Shown one piece after another: positions 35,322 to 44,237 of a stretch of DNA of 64,000 nucleotides. The notes under the pieces were generated by a model. That model was not told the origin of the DNA and did not search any database. It saw nothing but the letters and a program-made list of their open reading frames with translations. Position numbers and translations under genes: made by a program. The stretch is from an uncultured Opitutia bacterium. Lineage in GTDB: Bacteria; Verrucomicrobiota; Verrucomicrobiia; Opitutales; Opitutaceae. How positions within the stretch are numbered: the stretch's first letter is position 1; each line of letters begins with the position of its first letter. The stretch lies in the NCBI GenBank assembly GCA_903820035.1, contig CAIJFT010000186.1:1-64000 (forward strand). Reading direction: 5' to 3'.

Positions 35322-35389
35322 GTAGCCCAGCGCGTGAGCGCAGGAACGACGTTCGAAAGCGAAGTCCCTGCGCTGACGCGCAGGGCTAC
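35322..35389. repeat. GTAG...CTAC inverted palindromic pair (BIME-like)
   Basis: Two 23-nt arms (35322-35344, GTAGCCCAGCGCGTGAGCG..., and 35367-35389, ...GCGCAGGGCTAC) are inverted copies matching at 21 of 23 positions with a 22-nt loop. Each arm also folds alone (CTGCGC-TGAC-GCGCAG in the right arm). It starts 17 nt after the dehydrogenase stop and just before the convergent RDD gene's 3' end. It is the clearest member of the GTAG family here and may stabilise or end transcripts. Confidence 0.75.
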
Positions 35390-35409
35390 GGGCCGGAGGC
35401 GAAACGCCC

Positions 35410-36165
35410 TTATGACTTCACGACCTTCGTGCCGGCGAGAGTATCGTGCAGGCAGCGTTGGTCGTCGCGGAAGATCAGGCACCAGTCGGTCACGTGAAAC
35501 GCGGGGCGCAGCAAGACCGGGCCGACAAAGGGAATGAAGCCCGCGACCATGCCGAAGACGGTGATCAGGGCCTCGCGCATGAGCCACGCGCCGATGAGAC
35601 CGGCGGGGGAGCCGTCCAATTTCACGACGCGGATACCGATGATACGCTTGCCGATGGTCTGACCGCGCGAGGCGAGCATCCATACCTGGATGCCAAGCAG
35701 CACGAGCCAGGCGCCAAGCAGCACGGAGGCGCCGAGGATCAGGCGGGGCACGTCGAGTTCACTGAAATCCGGCTCCTTGCCCTGGGTGGCGGCGATCACG
35801 ATCTTTACGACCTCCCGGCCGAGGATGATACCGCCGGGGACCGCGCACAGCATCTCGATGAACCAGTCGATCACGCGGGCCAGCAGGCGCTGGCCGCGGT
35901 CGGCGAGGACGGGTCCGGCCGGCGCCGCGGGCGCGGGGGCGGCAGAGGACGTGGCGGAAGTGAACGCCCCTTCCTCGCTCATCACCGGCGGCGTGTCGCT
36001 CGGTGGGGCGAACTCGGCGAAATCGCCGATGCGGCGCCACTCCTCCGAGCCAAGCGCCTTGGCCTTGGTTTCCAAGTTGGCGCGGCCCGCCTTGATCCAC
36101 GTGCGGATCTGGTCGGGGGTCGCCGGGCCGTACTCTTTGCCGTCGCCGCCTATGATCATGAACAT
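35410..36165 (-). CDS. RDD family membrane protein with N-terminal GYF_2 domain
   Basis: The 251-aa product starts with a GYF_2-type (DUF4339) domain, MIIGGDGKEYGPATPDQIRTWIKAGRANLETKA, with the typical GPxTxxQIRxWI core. An Ala/Pro-rich linker (about residues 58-90) leads to an RDD domain: RGQRLLARVIDWFIE, ASRGQTIGKRIIGIRVVKLDG and a final LHDTLAGTKVV, with about four membrane helices. RDD proteins are poorly understood; some act in ion transport. The GYF_2-RDD fusion suggests a protein-binding module on a membrane protein. Start M at 36165 or two codons later; an upstream frame reads into a palindromic repeat. Confidence 0.85.
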   Translation of the reverse strand: MFMIIGGDGKEYGPATPDQIRTWIKAGRANLETKAKALGSEEWRRIGDFAEFAPPSDTPPVMSEEGAFTSATSSAAPAPAAPAGPVLADRGQRLLARVIDWFIEMLCAVPGGIILGREVVKIVIAATQGKEPDFSELDVPRLILGASVLLGAWLVLLGIQVWMLASRGQTIGKRIIGIRVVKLDGSPAGLIGAWLMREALITVFGMVAGFIPFVGPVLLRPAFHVTDWCLIFRDDQRCLHDTLAGTKVVKS

Positions 36166-36228
36166 GGCGGCAACGAATACGGCGGCGCGGCTCAGGTCAA
36201 TCGCGCGGGCGGGAGGCGATGGGCGGAC

Positions 36229-36303
36229 GTAGGCCAGCGCGCTGGCGCACGCCGGTATCCGGTTCGAAAAGCCCACGCTGCGCTCGCAAGCGAGCTGACC
36301 TAC
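36229..36303. repeat. GTAG...CTAC palindromic pair (BIME-like)
   Basis: GTAGGCCAGCGCGCTGGCGC begins at 36229 and contains the perfect palindrome CCAGCGCGCTGG. The inverted partner reads GCTCGCAAGCGAGCTGACCTAC, ending at 36303, and contains GCTCGC-AA-GCGAGC. The pair lies 64 nt upstream of the RDD start and 12 nt past the sulfatase stop on the minus strand. Confidence 0.7.
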
Positions 36304-36315
36304 GGCGGGCTTCCC

Positions 36316-37893
36316 TCAATCCAGCGGCGCCTTCTCGTAGTCGGTCGCGTTGATCCAAGGCGTGGGCATTTTTTCGCCGCGCATGAAGCGCTCGTAGAAC
36401 CCGCGATTCGCGGCGTTTGAGTGCGGGTAGCGGTCGAAGATTTCCCCCTGGCCGAACATCCGCGGGTCACCCTGCGCCTTTAGCTCGGCATAGAGTTCGT
36501 CCTTCAACGCGCGGCGGCGGGCCTCGCTGGCCGGCGAGGCGGCTAGATTTTTCACCCCGTCGGGATCGGACTTGAGGTCGTAGAACTCCACCGGCGGCCG
36601 GCGGCCGAAGCACAGGGCCCAGGACGGGTCCGCGGCGTTTTGGCGGTGGGCGTCGAGGATGAACGTCTTCGTCGCGCCGCCGTCGGTGTTGAGGTAGCCC
36701 GTTTCCGGATTGCACGCCGGCCAGCGGGAGGGCTCGAAATTCTCGAGGTAGAGTTGGCCCGCGCGCACGATGCCGCGGATCGGATAGCCGACATCGTTGG
36801 GCCGGCCGATATCATGGCGCTCCATGCCGACGAGCACGTGGTCGCGGGCGGGGTTGATCTGGCCGGAGCGGTTGGCGTGGAAAATGTCGGTCAGGCTGCG
36901 GCCGGTCATTTCCGCCATGCCGCTCTGCTCCCGGGTCAGCCCGGCGAGTTCAAGAAACGTCGGTGCGAGGTCGATGAAACTGATGTAGTCGCTCACGACG
37001 CGTTGCCGGCCCGCGATGCCGCCGGCCCACATTGCGGCAAAGGGCACGTGGTTGGAATATTCATACGCGTTGCCCTTGCCGCGCGGGAAGGGCATGCCGT
37101 GGTCCGAGGTGACGATGACGAGCGTGTTGGCGAGCAGGCCGCGTTTTTCGAGTGCCGCGAGCATCCGGCCGAGGTGGCGGTCGAAGTGTTCCACCTCGAA
37201 GGCGTAATCGAGCATATCATTCCGCACCGTCTCGTTGTCGGGCCAGAACGCGGGGACGCGGTCGATCTCGGCGAGCGTGTGTCCGCCCTTCTTCACGCCG
37301 GAGCCGAACTCGTATTCGCGGTGCGGCTCGACCGCGCCGTACCAGAACGCCCATGGTTTGCCCGCGGGCGCCGCGGCCAGGAAGTCGTCGAAGTTCGCCG
37401 CGTAGTCGGACTTTCCGATGCCGGTCGCGGGCGGGACGGCGGTGCGGGCGTTGAAGGGTTGGCCGGTCATTTGCCGCGGCTTGCCGTTGGCATCGCGCGC
37501 GACGCCGGGGCCCCAGCCTTTGGTGGTGTGGCCGACGAACCAGCCGTTTTCGGCGAGCGCCTCGCCCCAGCCCTTGAATTCCGCGGGGAAAAAACAGAGG
37601 TGGTTCGCCGCCTCCTTGAGTTGCCACGAGTTGCGGCCGGTGAGGATGCACGCGCGCGACGGGGCGCACTTGGCGTTCGGCGTGTAGGCGTTTTGAAACA
37701 GGATGCCGTCGCGGGCGACGCGGTCGAAATGCGGTGTGCGTGCCCACTTGGTCCCGTAGGCCCCGGCGTGCAGGCCCCAGTCGTCGGCGATGGCGAAGAG
37801 GATGTTGGGTGGCGCGGCCGGCGTCGCGGCCCGGAGGGCGCCGAGGGTGGCGAGGAGCAGACCGGCGAGGAGGGGCAGGCGGAGACGGGTCAT
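36316..37893 (-). CDS. Formylglycine sulfatase (N-sulfoglucosamine sulfohydrolase-like)
   Basis: The 525-aa product has a signal peptide (residues 1-22), then [12 protein letters not shown] with the calcium-binding Asp pair (37-38) and CAPSR at 76-80, the C-x-P-S-R site converted to formylglycine. The sequence around [24 protein letters not shown] and DSDHG-like [24 protein letters not shown] resembles the heparan-N-sulfatase (SGSH) branch. It would remove sulfate from sugars in the periplasm or outside the cell. The maturation enzyme is not in the window. The leader before the ATG is AACCTCGTCTCCCC, with no Shine-Dalgarno. Confidence 0.93.
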   Translation of the reverse strand: MTRLRLPLLAGLLLATLGALRAATPAAPPNILFAIADDWGLHAGAYGTKWARTPHFDRVARDGILFQNAYTPNAKCAPSRACILTGRNSWQLKEAANHLCFFPAEFKGWGEALAENGWFVGHTTKGWGPGVARDANGKPRQMTGQPFNARTAVPPATGIGKSDYAANFDDFLAAAPAGKPWAFWYGAVEPHREYEFGSGVKKGGHTLAEIDRVPAFWPDNETVRNDMLDYAFEVEHFDRHLGRMLAALEKRGLLANTLVIVTSDHGMPFPRGKGNAYEYSNHVPFAAMWAGGIAGRQRVVSDYISFIDLAPTFLELAGLTREQSGMAEMTGRSLTDIFHANRSGQINPARDHVLVGMERHDIGRPNDVGYPIRGIVRAGQLYLENFEPSRWPACNPETGYLNTDGGATKTFILDAHRQNAADPSWALCFGRRPPVEFYDLKSDPDGVKNLAASPASEARRRALKDELYAELKAQGDPRMFGQGEIFDRYPHSNAANRGFYERFMRGEKMPTPWINATDYEKAPLD

Positions 37894-38008
37894 GGGGAGA
37901 CGAGGTTGAGCGGGACCGGGCGGCGGTAGCTGACGCCAAGCCGCGAACGGTGTGAATGGGGGGCGGCGCCTGGGCGGGGTGAGAGGGTGGCGCTGGGAGA
38001 CGATGAAT

Positions 38009-39505
38009 TCAGCGGATTTTCTGGTCGGGCAATTCGGACTTCACGCCCTCGTCGAGCGGCATCTTGTCGCGCTCGGGGGTGAGGCCTTCGGCGGCGAGCA
38101 GGGTGTCGAGTTGGGCGGAGAGTTGCCGGCGCAGCGCGACGTGGGCGGGATCGCGGATGAGGTTGTGCCGCTCCTGCGGATCAGTGGCGAGGTGGTACAG
38201 CTCATGGAGATGCCGGTCCGGCGAGCCGTCGCCGTGCGGGTAGCGGATGTATTTCCACTCGTCGGTGCGGAGGCCGCGGATGTTCGGCGTGTACGGAAAC
38301 TGTTTCTCGTAATTGTACTCGTAGAACCAGGCGGTCCGCCACGCCGGGTCGCGGCCATTGGCGAGGGCGCGCCAGGAGCGGCCCTGGATCTTTTCGAGGG
38401 CGGGCGCGGCGCAGAGGTCGAGCACGCTCGGCGCGATATCCATCGCGAGCACCTGGCCCTTTTCCACGCGGCCCGCCGGGAGCCCGGGGCCGCGGGCGAT
38501 GATCGGAATGCGGATGCTGGGCTCGTGCATGGTGCGCTTGTCGACCATGCCGTGTTCCCCCTCGAGGAGGCCGTTGTCGCCCATGAAAATGATCACGGTG
38601 TTTTCGTATTGGCCGCTGGCCTTCAGGAAGGCGACGAGCCGGCCAACGCTGTCGTCGAGACTCAGCACGGTGCCCCAGTAGGCGCGGACCATCGCGGCGA
38701 AGTCCTTGACCGCTTCCGGCCGGTCGTCGGGGAAGTTTTTGCGCCATTCAAACAGCGGACCGTAGATGCCGTGCCACGTGCGCAGCCGCTGGCGGATCCA
38801 ATCGGGCTTGTCGGCGAGCGCGAGCGCCGTCGCCGGGTAATCAACCCGGACCTGGTCAAAGGTGTGCGCGTATTTCTCCTCGGGAAAATAGAACGAGTGC
38901 GGCGCCTTCTGCCCGAGGCACAGCGCCCACGGCCGGTCCTTCGGACGCTGCTTCAGCCAGTCGAGGGCGTAGTCGGTGACGACGTGGGTGTAGTAGCCCT
39001 TCGGGGTTTCGCGGCGCTGGCCGTTGAGGTTCCACTCGGTGTCGAAGTACTTGCCCTGGCCCTTGTGCGTGACGAACCAGTCGAAGCCCGGCCGCGGCGC
39101 GTCGTTGTTTTCACCCATGTGCCACTTGCCGACATAGGCGGTCTGATAGCCGGCCGCGTGGAGTTGTCCGGGCCAATGCGGCAGGTTCGCGGGTAGCTCG
39201 GTGAAGTTGTCGCGGACGCCGTGACGGCTGGCGTACAGCCCGGTCAGAATGCTGGCGCGGCTGGGCGAGCACAGTGACGTGGTGCAAAAGGCGTTGGCGA
39301 ACCGCACGCCTTCCGCGGCGATCGCATCGATGTGGGGGGTCTTGACGTGAGCCGAGCCGTAGCAGCCGAGGGCGTCGGGGCGCAGGTCGTCGCAGAGGAT
39401 GAAGAGGACGTTCGGGCGCGGGGCCGGCGCGGCGAAGGCCGGCCAGAACACGATCAGGGCGGCAAGCCAGCCGACCATGCGGCGGAGGAAGCGGGAGGTC
39501 TTCAT
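38009..39505 (-). CDS. Formylglycine sulfatase
   Basis: The 498-aa exported enzyme has a signal peptide (about 1-26), [20 protein letters not shown] (Asp pair 39-40) and the active-site CSPSR at 79-83. [25 protein letters not shown] and a C-terminal domain with [11 protein letters not shown] and [15 protein letters not shown] are typical of the choline-sulfatase/iduronate-2-sulfatase-like S1 branch used on polysaccharides. It probably desulfates an external glycan. It is upstream of the SGSH-like sulfatase on the same strand with a 115-nt gap. Confidence 0.94.
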   Translation of the reverse strand: MKTSRFLRRMVGWLAALIVFWPAFAAPAPRPNVLFILCDDLRPDALGCYGSAHVKTPHIDAIAAEGVRFANAFCTTSLCSPSRASILTGLYASRHGVRDNFTELPANLPHWPGQLHAAGYQTAYVGKWHMGENNDAPRPGFDWFVTHKGQGKYFDTEWNLNGQRRETPKGYYTHVVTDYALDWLKQRPKDRPWALCLGQKAPHSFYFPEEKYAHTFDQVRVDYPATALALADKPDWIRQRLRTWHGIYGPLFEWRKNFPDDRPEAVKDFAAMVRAYWGTVLSLDDSVGRLVAFLKASGQYENTVIIFMGDNGLLEGEHGMVDKRTMHEPSIRIPIIARGPGLPAGRVEKGQVLAMDIAPSVLDLCAAPALEKIQGRSWRALANGRDPAWRTAWFYEYNYEKQFPYTPNIRGLRTDEWKYIRYPHGDGSPDRHLHELYHLATDPQERHNLIRDPAHVALRRQLSAQLDTLLAAEGLTPERDKMPLDEGVKSELPDQKIR

Positions 39506-39599
39506 GGGGCAAGGCGAGCGAGGGCTACGCCGCGCCCCGGGTCAACGCCGTTGGGGGTGATGCGCGCGCCGCGCGTGATGCCCGGATGGTTCGGACAGG

Positions 39600-39629
39600 A
39601 AAAAGGCGGGATGAAATTCATCCCGCCTT
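39600..39629 (-). terminator. Intrinsic terminator of the TIM-barrel gene
   Basis: A perfect 13-bp stem (AAGGCGGGATGAA, 39603-39615, with TTCATCCCGCCTT, 39617-39629) has a minimal loop and is followed on the minus strand by TTTTT (39604-39600). It lies 82 nt past the stop of the exported TIM-barrel gene and before the sulfatase start, so the two genes are probably separate transcripts. Confidence 0.85.
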
Positions 39630-39710
39630 GGCGGTGGAACCCGAGGGCTTATGCTCGGGTGGGGCGCGATGTCCTCATCGGGCCGGATCGTTCGATTATT
39701 GGATTCGGCG

Positions 39711-40583
39711 TCAGAACGCGACGCCCGCGAGGAACTTCAGGCTCTGCGGGATCTGCTCCTCGGAGGTCGGCGACTCGTCCTCGATGAAGTAGTACTTAAT
39801 GCCGACCTTCTTCGCGGCGGGCAGGATCGAGCTCCACTTCATCTGGCCGGTGCCGAGCACGACGTCGTTGCGCACGTCGGTCTTGCCGGCAAGCGAGCCG
39901 GTCTCGACCCCCTTCTTGAGATCTTTCAGGTGGATCAGCTTCCAGCGGTCCGGGTACTTGAGCAGCAGTTGCGCGGGATCCTGGTTGGGGAACACCGTCC
40001 AGAGGATGTCCATCTGGAAGCTCACGAGTTTCGGGTCGGTCTCCTTCATCAGCAGGTCCATCAGGGTGCCGTCGCCGTGTTTCACGAACTCGAAGCCGTG
40101 GTTATGGTAGAAAAACTGGATGCCGTGCTGGGCGAGCGCCGCGCCGGCCTTATTGAACACCGCGGCGATCTCGTGCGTCTGCTTTTCGTCGAGGCTGCCC
40201 TTATGGTCGGCCCAGGCGCAGCCGGCGAACTCGAGCCCCAGCGCCTTGGCTTCGAGGGCGACCGCCTCCGGCTCGTCCTTGAAGCGCTTATACGCAAAAT
40301 GCGCGCTGACCGCCTTGATGCCGCGGGACGCCAGTTGGGCCCGCAATTGATCGGGGGTGAGGTTGTAGGTGCCGGCGAGTTCGGCGTACTGGATGCCGAA
40401 GCCCTTCACGGTATCGAGGGTCTTGGGCACGCCGTTGGCGGTGAACTGGGCGCGCAGGCTGTAGAGCTGGAGCCCGACGGGCCCTTGGAAGGATTTGCCG
40501 ATGCCGGCATCGGCGGCCCGAGCCGAGACGGCGGCGAACGCCAGCGCGGCGGCGACACCGAGGGGAAGGAGGAATTTTTTCAT
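39711..40583 (-). CDS. Exported xylose-isomerase-like TIM-barrel protein
   Basis: The 290-aa product has a clear signal peptide (MKKFLLPLGVAAALAFAAVSARA, residues 1-23), then GPVGLQLYSLRAQF, the first barrel strand of AP_endonuc_2 sugar isomerase/epimerase-like proteins. Likely ligands are in FFYHNHGFEF, VSFQMDILWTVF (Asp) and KLIHLKDLKKG (His), and the C-terminal YYFIEDESP (Glu). Exported relatives of this family are common in Verrucomicrobiota, Planctomycetes and Bacteroidota next to sulfatases and oxidoreductases; their exact reaction is mostly unknown. The start at 40583 gives the signal peptide; the longer frame does not. Confidence 0.9.
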   Translation of the reverse strand: MKKFLLPLGVAAALAFAAVSARAADAGIGKSFQGPVGLQLYSLRAQFTANGVPKTLDTVKGFGIQYAELAGTYNLTPDQLRAQLASRGIKAVSAHFAYKRFKDEPEAVALEAKALGLEFAGCAWADHKGSLDEKQTHEIAAVFNKAGAALAQHGIQFFYHNHGFEFVKHGDGTLMDLLMKETDPKLVSFQMDILWTVFPNQDPAQLLLKYPDRWKLIHLKDLKKGVETGSLAGKTDVRNDVVLGTGQMKWSSILPAAKKVGIKYYFIEDESPTSEEQIPQSLKFLAGVAF

Positions 40584-40682
40584 CGCGCCGAGCGTTACAG
40601 CAAAGCGCCGGCGATGGGAAGCCGGCAGAGGCGCGGGTGTGGGTGGGGCGACGCGGTATTCCGGGATCACGCCGGCCGGGTC

Positions 40683-40701
40683 GGCCAGTGCGCTGCCCTA
40701 C
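40683..40701. repeat. Single GTAG-type element overlapping the 3' end of the propeller gene
   Basis: On the minus strand the sequence GTAGGGCAGCGCACTGGCC starts at 40701. The TAG of its GTAG head is the stop codon of the NHL propeller gene. The half-site resembles the other GTAG units (GTAGG-C-CAGCGC), but no inverted partner is obvious. Confidence 0.5.
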
Positions 40702-41798
40702 GCGCCGAGCCGCTCGAGTTTGATCGGATACGTCTGGCCGGCGTTCCACTGGCAGACGATCAGGTCGCCGTTCTCCAGGACGCACACGTCGTGGCCGTGG
40801 TCGAAGACGGGCTCGCCGCGGTTAAGTGGCTGAAGGTGGCCGTCGACGTAGGTGGGCTCGGTGCCGCCGGGCGCGCTCACGACTTTGCCCGCGGCGTCGA
40901 GCACCACGGTGAAGCCCGACGGGTTGCCCGGTAGCTTGCTCGCGACCGGGTCCTTCGACCAGCACACGCCGGCGTAGAGTTCCTGGCCGGCGATCACGGG
41001 ACGGCAGACCATGCAGCCGGGCACGGGCAGCGTCTCGAGGTATTTGCCGTCGAGCGTGAAGCGGCGGAAGCAGAGGTCGACGCGCGAGGTGACGAGTAGG
41101 GTGGCGCGGTCGGCGCCCGAGCGGAGGTCGACGGCGATGCCGTGCGCGTTGTTGAGCCGCTCCGACTCGGGCACGCCGTCCTTGCCGCCGAAGCGGGCGA
41201 TGAACTTGCCGTTCCGGTCGTAGTGCAGGACGTAATTCGAGCCGTAGCCGTCGACGACGTAGATGTCGCCGTTGGGGGCGATCGCGGTCTCGGTCGGGTT
41301 GAAATTCATCGCCGGCTCGTAGGCGCCCACGCTCATGGGGTGGCTGAGGCTGAAGATTTCCCGTCCGGTCAGGTCGATCTTGGTCACACGCCCGGTCTGA
41401 CGGTAGCCGCCGTTGCCGGATTTCCAGAGGCCGGAGTCGGTGACGAACAGAAACTCCGCGCCGTTTTCCTGGCTCAGCGTGAGGCCGTGGCCGCCGGGCC
41501 AGACGCTGCCCCACGACGACAGGATGGTGCCGTCGGGCTTGTAGACGAGCATCTGGTTCGTGGCGTGGTCGCCGATCATGAACAGCCGCCCGTCCTGCAC
41601 CTGCACCATCTCATGGCAGTTGAGAATCGGGTGGTGACGCCCCTGGCCGGGGGCGACCCAGTCCTTGATCACCTTGTAGCGGAATTTACCGTGGCCGATG
41701 ATGGTGTCCTTCTTCGGATCGGCGCCGCGGAGCGGTTGGGTGAGGGTGGCGGCGGCCGCGGTGGCGATGCCGGCGAGAAAATGGCGGCGGGAGGGCAT
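40698..41798 (-). CDS. Tat-exported NHL-repeat beta-propeller protein
   Basis: The 366-aa product begins MPSRRHFLAGIATAAAATL, with an S-R-R-H-F-L twin-arginine signal. Repeated blades follow: GRLFMIGDHATNQMLVYKPDGTIL, ETAIAPNGDIYVVDGYGSNYVLHYDRNGKFI and HGIAVDLRSGADRATLLVTSR, typical of six-bladed NHL propellers. The C-terminal HGHDVCVLENGDLIVCQWNAGQTYPIKLERL completes the last blade. Export through Tat suggests a cofactor or metal, or early folding. The catalytic role is unknown; relatives occur beside sulfatases and lyases. Its stop codon falls inside a GTAG element. Confidence 0.87.
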   Translation of the reverse strand: MPSRRHFLAGIATAAAATLTQPLRGADPKKDTIIGHGKFRYKVIKDWVAPGQGRHHPILNCHEMVQVQDGRLFMIGDHATNQMLVYKPDGTILSSWGSVWPGGHGLTLSQENGAEFLFVTDSGLWKSGNGGYRQTGRVTKIDLTGREIFSLSHPMSVGAYEPAMNFNPTETAIAPNGDIYVVDGYGSNYVLHYDRNGKFIARFGGKDGVPESERLNNAHGIAVDLRSGADRATLLVTSRVDLCFRRFTLDGKYLETLPVPGCMVCRPVIAGQELYAGVCWSKDPVASKLPGNPSGFTVVLDAAGKVVSAPGGTEPTYVDGHLQPLNRGEPVFDHGHDVCVLENGDLIVCQWNAGQTYPIKLERLGA

Positions 41799-41946
41799 GG
41801 GGTTGGAAAAAACGGGTCGGGTCACTGACCTGATCGGCGCGGCCGGTCGCGTCAATGCAGCGTTCGTTGCGCCGGTGAATCGGGGCTCGTGCCGTCGCCC
41901 GCGCCGGCGTAGGATGACGGCGTCGGCTCCCCGAACCCCCTTTGCC

Positions 41947-42423
41947 ATGAAATGCCCTCCCTTGTTTCGGCCTGTTTCCGCGGGCGTGCGCCTGGCCCTG
42001 CTGATCCTCGGGCTTGGGCTGACGGGTTGTGAATATGACGTACCCTTGACCAAGGAGCCGACCCGCGGGGTCGACGACCGGTTGACCGGCGACTGGATCG
42101 CCAAGGACGGCTGGATGAAGGTGCGGCCGCTTGATGCGAACGGGTATGTGGTGTTTTTCGACGGCAAGCTCTACCGGGCGTGGCACTCCACGGTGGCGGG
42201 GCTCGCGCTGGTGACGGTGCAGGACATCGAGACCGGGAAGCGCAAGTATTCGTATCTCGGGTACGCAGTATCCGATGACGGCCGCCGGCTTACGCTCCGG
42301 GTGGTGAACGACAAGCTGATCCCGGACGAGACCGCCGACTCCGCCCGCGTCCAGAAATTGTTCGAACAGTATGCCCGCGACCCCGCGCTCTTCACGGGCG
42401 ACGTGGTGTATGTGAAGCAGTGA
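41947..42423 (+). CDS. Small lipoprotein, lipocalin-like, unknown function
   Basis: The 158-aa product has a signal ending in the lipobox LTGC (Cys at about residue 28), so it is an outer- or inner-membrane lipoprotein. After a short linker, DDRLTGDWIAKDGWMKVRPLD and repeated beta-strand patterns (KLYRAWHSTVAGLALVTVQD, RLTLRVVNDKLI) suggest a small beta-barrel or lipocalin-like fold. No family was recognised with confidence. It diverges from the NHL propeller gene across about 148 nt and converges on a sulfatase with a strong hairpin between them. Confidence 0.75.
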   Translation: MKCPPLFRPVSAGVRLALLILGLGLTGCEYDVPLTKEPTRGVDDRLTGDWIAKDGWMKVRPLDANGYVVFFDGKLYRAWHSTVAGLALVTVQDIETGKRKYSYLGYAVSDDGRRLTLRVVNDKLIPDETADSARVQKLFEQYARDPALFTGDVVYVKQ

Positions 42424-42559
42424 GCGCGACGGAAAATTAACCGGAAGGCCGGGCCGGGTTGAACCGGCAGCAGCGGGGAGACCGGCAAGAGGGCGAGTCG
42501 CGACTTCCCGCGCTTCCCCGACTTTCGGTTCAAATTCGGGGGGCGTTGTCTGCCCGGTC

Positions 42560-42641
42560 GGTGGGACCCGACGTCCCCGTCGGGTCATCGCGTTGCGATC
42601 CTCCTTTCGTCGCCGGCCCGTAGGGGACATCGGGCCCCACC
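42560..42641. repeat. Convergent-gene inverted repeat, likely bidirectional transcript end
   Basis: GGTGGGACCCGACGTCCCC (42560-42578) and GGGGACATCGGGCCCCACC (42623-42641) are inverted copies matching at 17 of 19 positions. Inside the left half GACCCGAC-GTCCCC-GTCGGGTC is a perfect 8-bp hairpin. A GTAG lies at 42620-42623. It sits between the stops of the lipoprotein and a convergent sulfatase, with no T-run. Confidence 0.6.
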
Positions 42642-42650
42642 GTCGCTGCC

Positions 42651-44072
42651 TCAGCGCGGCAGCGCGGGGTCCTTGAGCTCGGTCATGCGCGCGAGGATGC
42701 GGGCGCCGAGGTCCGCGATGACGCGGCGCACTTCGGGGCGGGGGTCGGCGATGAGGTTATTTTTCTCATCGGGATCGGCGGCGAGGTGGTAAAGCTCGTC
42801 GCGGTCCGGGTTGTTGAAGTCGCGGATTAGTTTCCACTCGGTCGTGCGCAGGCAGCGGAGGTGCGTCTGGGCCCCGTGGCGCATCGAATACTCCGCGTAG
42901 AAGTCGTCGTTCCAGTTTTGGGCTTCGCCGCGGAGCAGCGGACCGAGGTCGCGGCCGCGCAGCACGGTGCCGGCGGGGATCGTCGCGCCACCGAGGGCGG
43001 CGAACGTCGGTAGCCAGTCGAGGTGGGAGAGCGTGTGGGGGTTGACGGTGCCGGGGCGAACGACGCCCGGCCAACGGATGACCATCGGGACCTTGAGCGA
43101 GGTATCGAAGAGGTTGGGGCGCTGGCCGGTCGGGATGTTCCTGGTGCCGGGTGGCATCGCCTCTTTGGTCAGCATCCACTGGGCGTTGCCTTTGAAGAGC
43201 AGGCCGTGGTGACCGAGGTTGTAGCCGTGGTCGGAGGTGTAGATTACAAGCGTGTTCGCGGTGAGTTTGAGCCGGTCGAGCGCATCGAGGATGCGGCCGA
43301 GGTTGCGATCGAGGGCGGCAACGGACGCGAAGTACTCGCGCGTGGTTTTCTTCACGCGGGCCGTGTCGAGGCCGGCGATGTCAGGCTCCGGCACGGCGGG
43401 GTCGGTGTCCTTGAACCATGCCCAGTCCTCGTCGCGCACCGGCAGATACGCGGCGTGCGGCTCGCGGAAATGCACGCTCAAGGCAAAGGGCCGGCCGGCG
43501 TTCTGCCGTTGCAGCCAGGCGATCGCCTCGTCGGCGATGAGTTCGACGATGAAGCCCTCGCGCTTGGCGCTGACGCCGTCCTTTTCCAGCACCGGATCTT
43601 TCGGGGGCGTGCCGCCGCCGCGGAAGCCGTAGAACGTGTCGTAGCCGCGCTTGGTCGGGTGCTGCTCGTCGAGGTCGCCGACGTGCCACTTGCCGACGAG
43701 ACCGGTGGTGTAGCCGGCTTTTTGGAGCAGCCGCGGCCAAGTCGGCACCTCGGCGGAGAGACCGAGCCCCTGGTCCACGGCCGGGTTGATCCAATCCACG
43801 ATGCCGAGTTCCGAACCGTAGCGGCTGGTGAGGAGACTCGCGCGGGCGGGGCTGCACACGGGCGTCGGGCTGAAGGCGCTCGGGAAACGCGCGCCCTCGC
43901 GGGCGAGGCGGTCCATGTTCGGTGTGTGGGCGCGCTGGTCGCCGCCGGCGTGAAAGGCCCACGGTCCCTGGTCGTCGGCCATGATGAACACAAGGTTCGG
44001 CCGCGCGGGGGCGGCGCCGAGTGTGGAGAGCGCCGCGAGCAGGGTGAACACCGGGAGAAGTAGACGGTTCAT
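42651..44072 (-). CDS. Formylglycine sulfatase
   Basis: The 473-aa exported enzyme has a signal peptide (residues 1-21), RPNLVFIMADDQGPWAF (Asp pair 33-34) and CSPAR at 73-77, a valid C-x-P-x-R formylglycine site with Ala instead of Ser. TGLVGKWHVGDL, VIYTSDHGYNLGHHG and WKLIRDFNNPDRDELYHLAADPDEKNNL follow the S1 sulfatase pattern. It probably removes sulfate from a polysaccharide fragment. The start at 44072 gives a clean signal peptide; a 32-residue extension does not. Confidence 0.94.
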   Translation of the reverse strand: MNRLLLPVFTLLAALSTLGAAPARPNLVFIMADDQGPWAFHAGGDQRAHTPNMDRLAREGARFPSAFSPTPVCSPARASLLTSRYGSELGIVDWINPAVDQGLGLSAEVPTWPRLLQKAGYTTGLVGKWHVGDLDEQHPTKRGYDTFYGFRGGGTPPKDPVLEKDGVSAKREGFIVELIADEAIAWLQRQNAGRPFALSVHFREPHAAYLPVRDEDWAWFKDTDPAVPEPDIAGLDTARVKKTTREYFASVAALDRNLGRILDALDRLKLTANTLVIYTSDHGYNLGHHGLLFKGNAQWMLTKEAMPPGTRNIPTGQRPNLFDTSLKVPMVIRWPGVVRPGTVNPHTLSHLDWLPTFAALGGATIPAGTVLRGRDLGPLLRGEAQNWNDDFYAEYSMRHGAQTHLRCLRTTEWKLIRDFNNPDRDELYHLAADPDEKNNLIADPRPEVRRVIADLGARILARMTELKDPALPR

Positions 44073-44174
44073 GCGGGGGAGTAGGGAGCGGGGTCGGAGG
44101 AGACGCCTGCGCCGGGCAACGGAGCAATAATCGGGTGCGGACTCAATGCCGCGCTGCGGACCCGGCACGCGGAA

Positions 44175-44228
44175 GCGGCGGGCTCCGCGCTGAGCGCAGG
44201 GTCCGCCGCCGGTAGGCTCCGCGGAGCC
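44175..44228. repeat. Compound hairpins with a GTAG palindrome
   Basis: GTAGGCTCCGCGGAGCC (44212-44228) is a GTAG head with the perfect 14-nt palindrome GGCTCCGCGGAGCC. Next to it GCGGCGG (44175-44181) pairs with CCGCCGC (44203-44209) around an inner GCGCTGAGCGC. It begins 10 nt past the stop of the minus-strand exported protein gene and ends about 100 nt upstream of the sulfatase start. Confidence 0.55.
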
Positions 44229-44237
44229 GGGAAGAAC

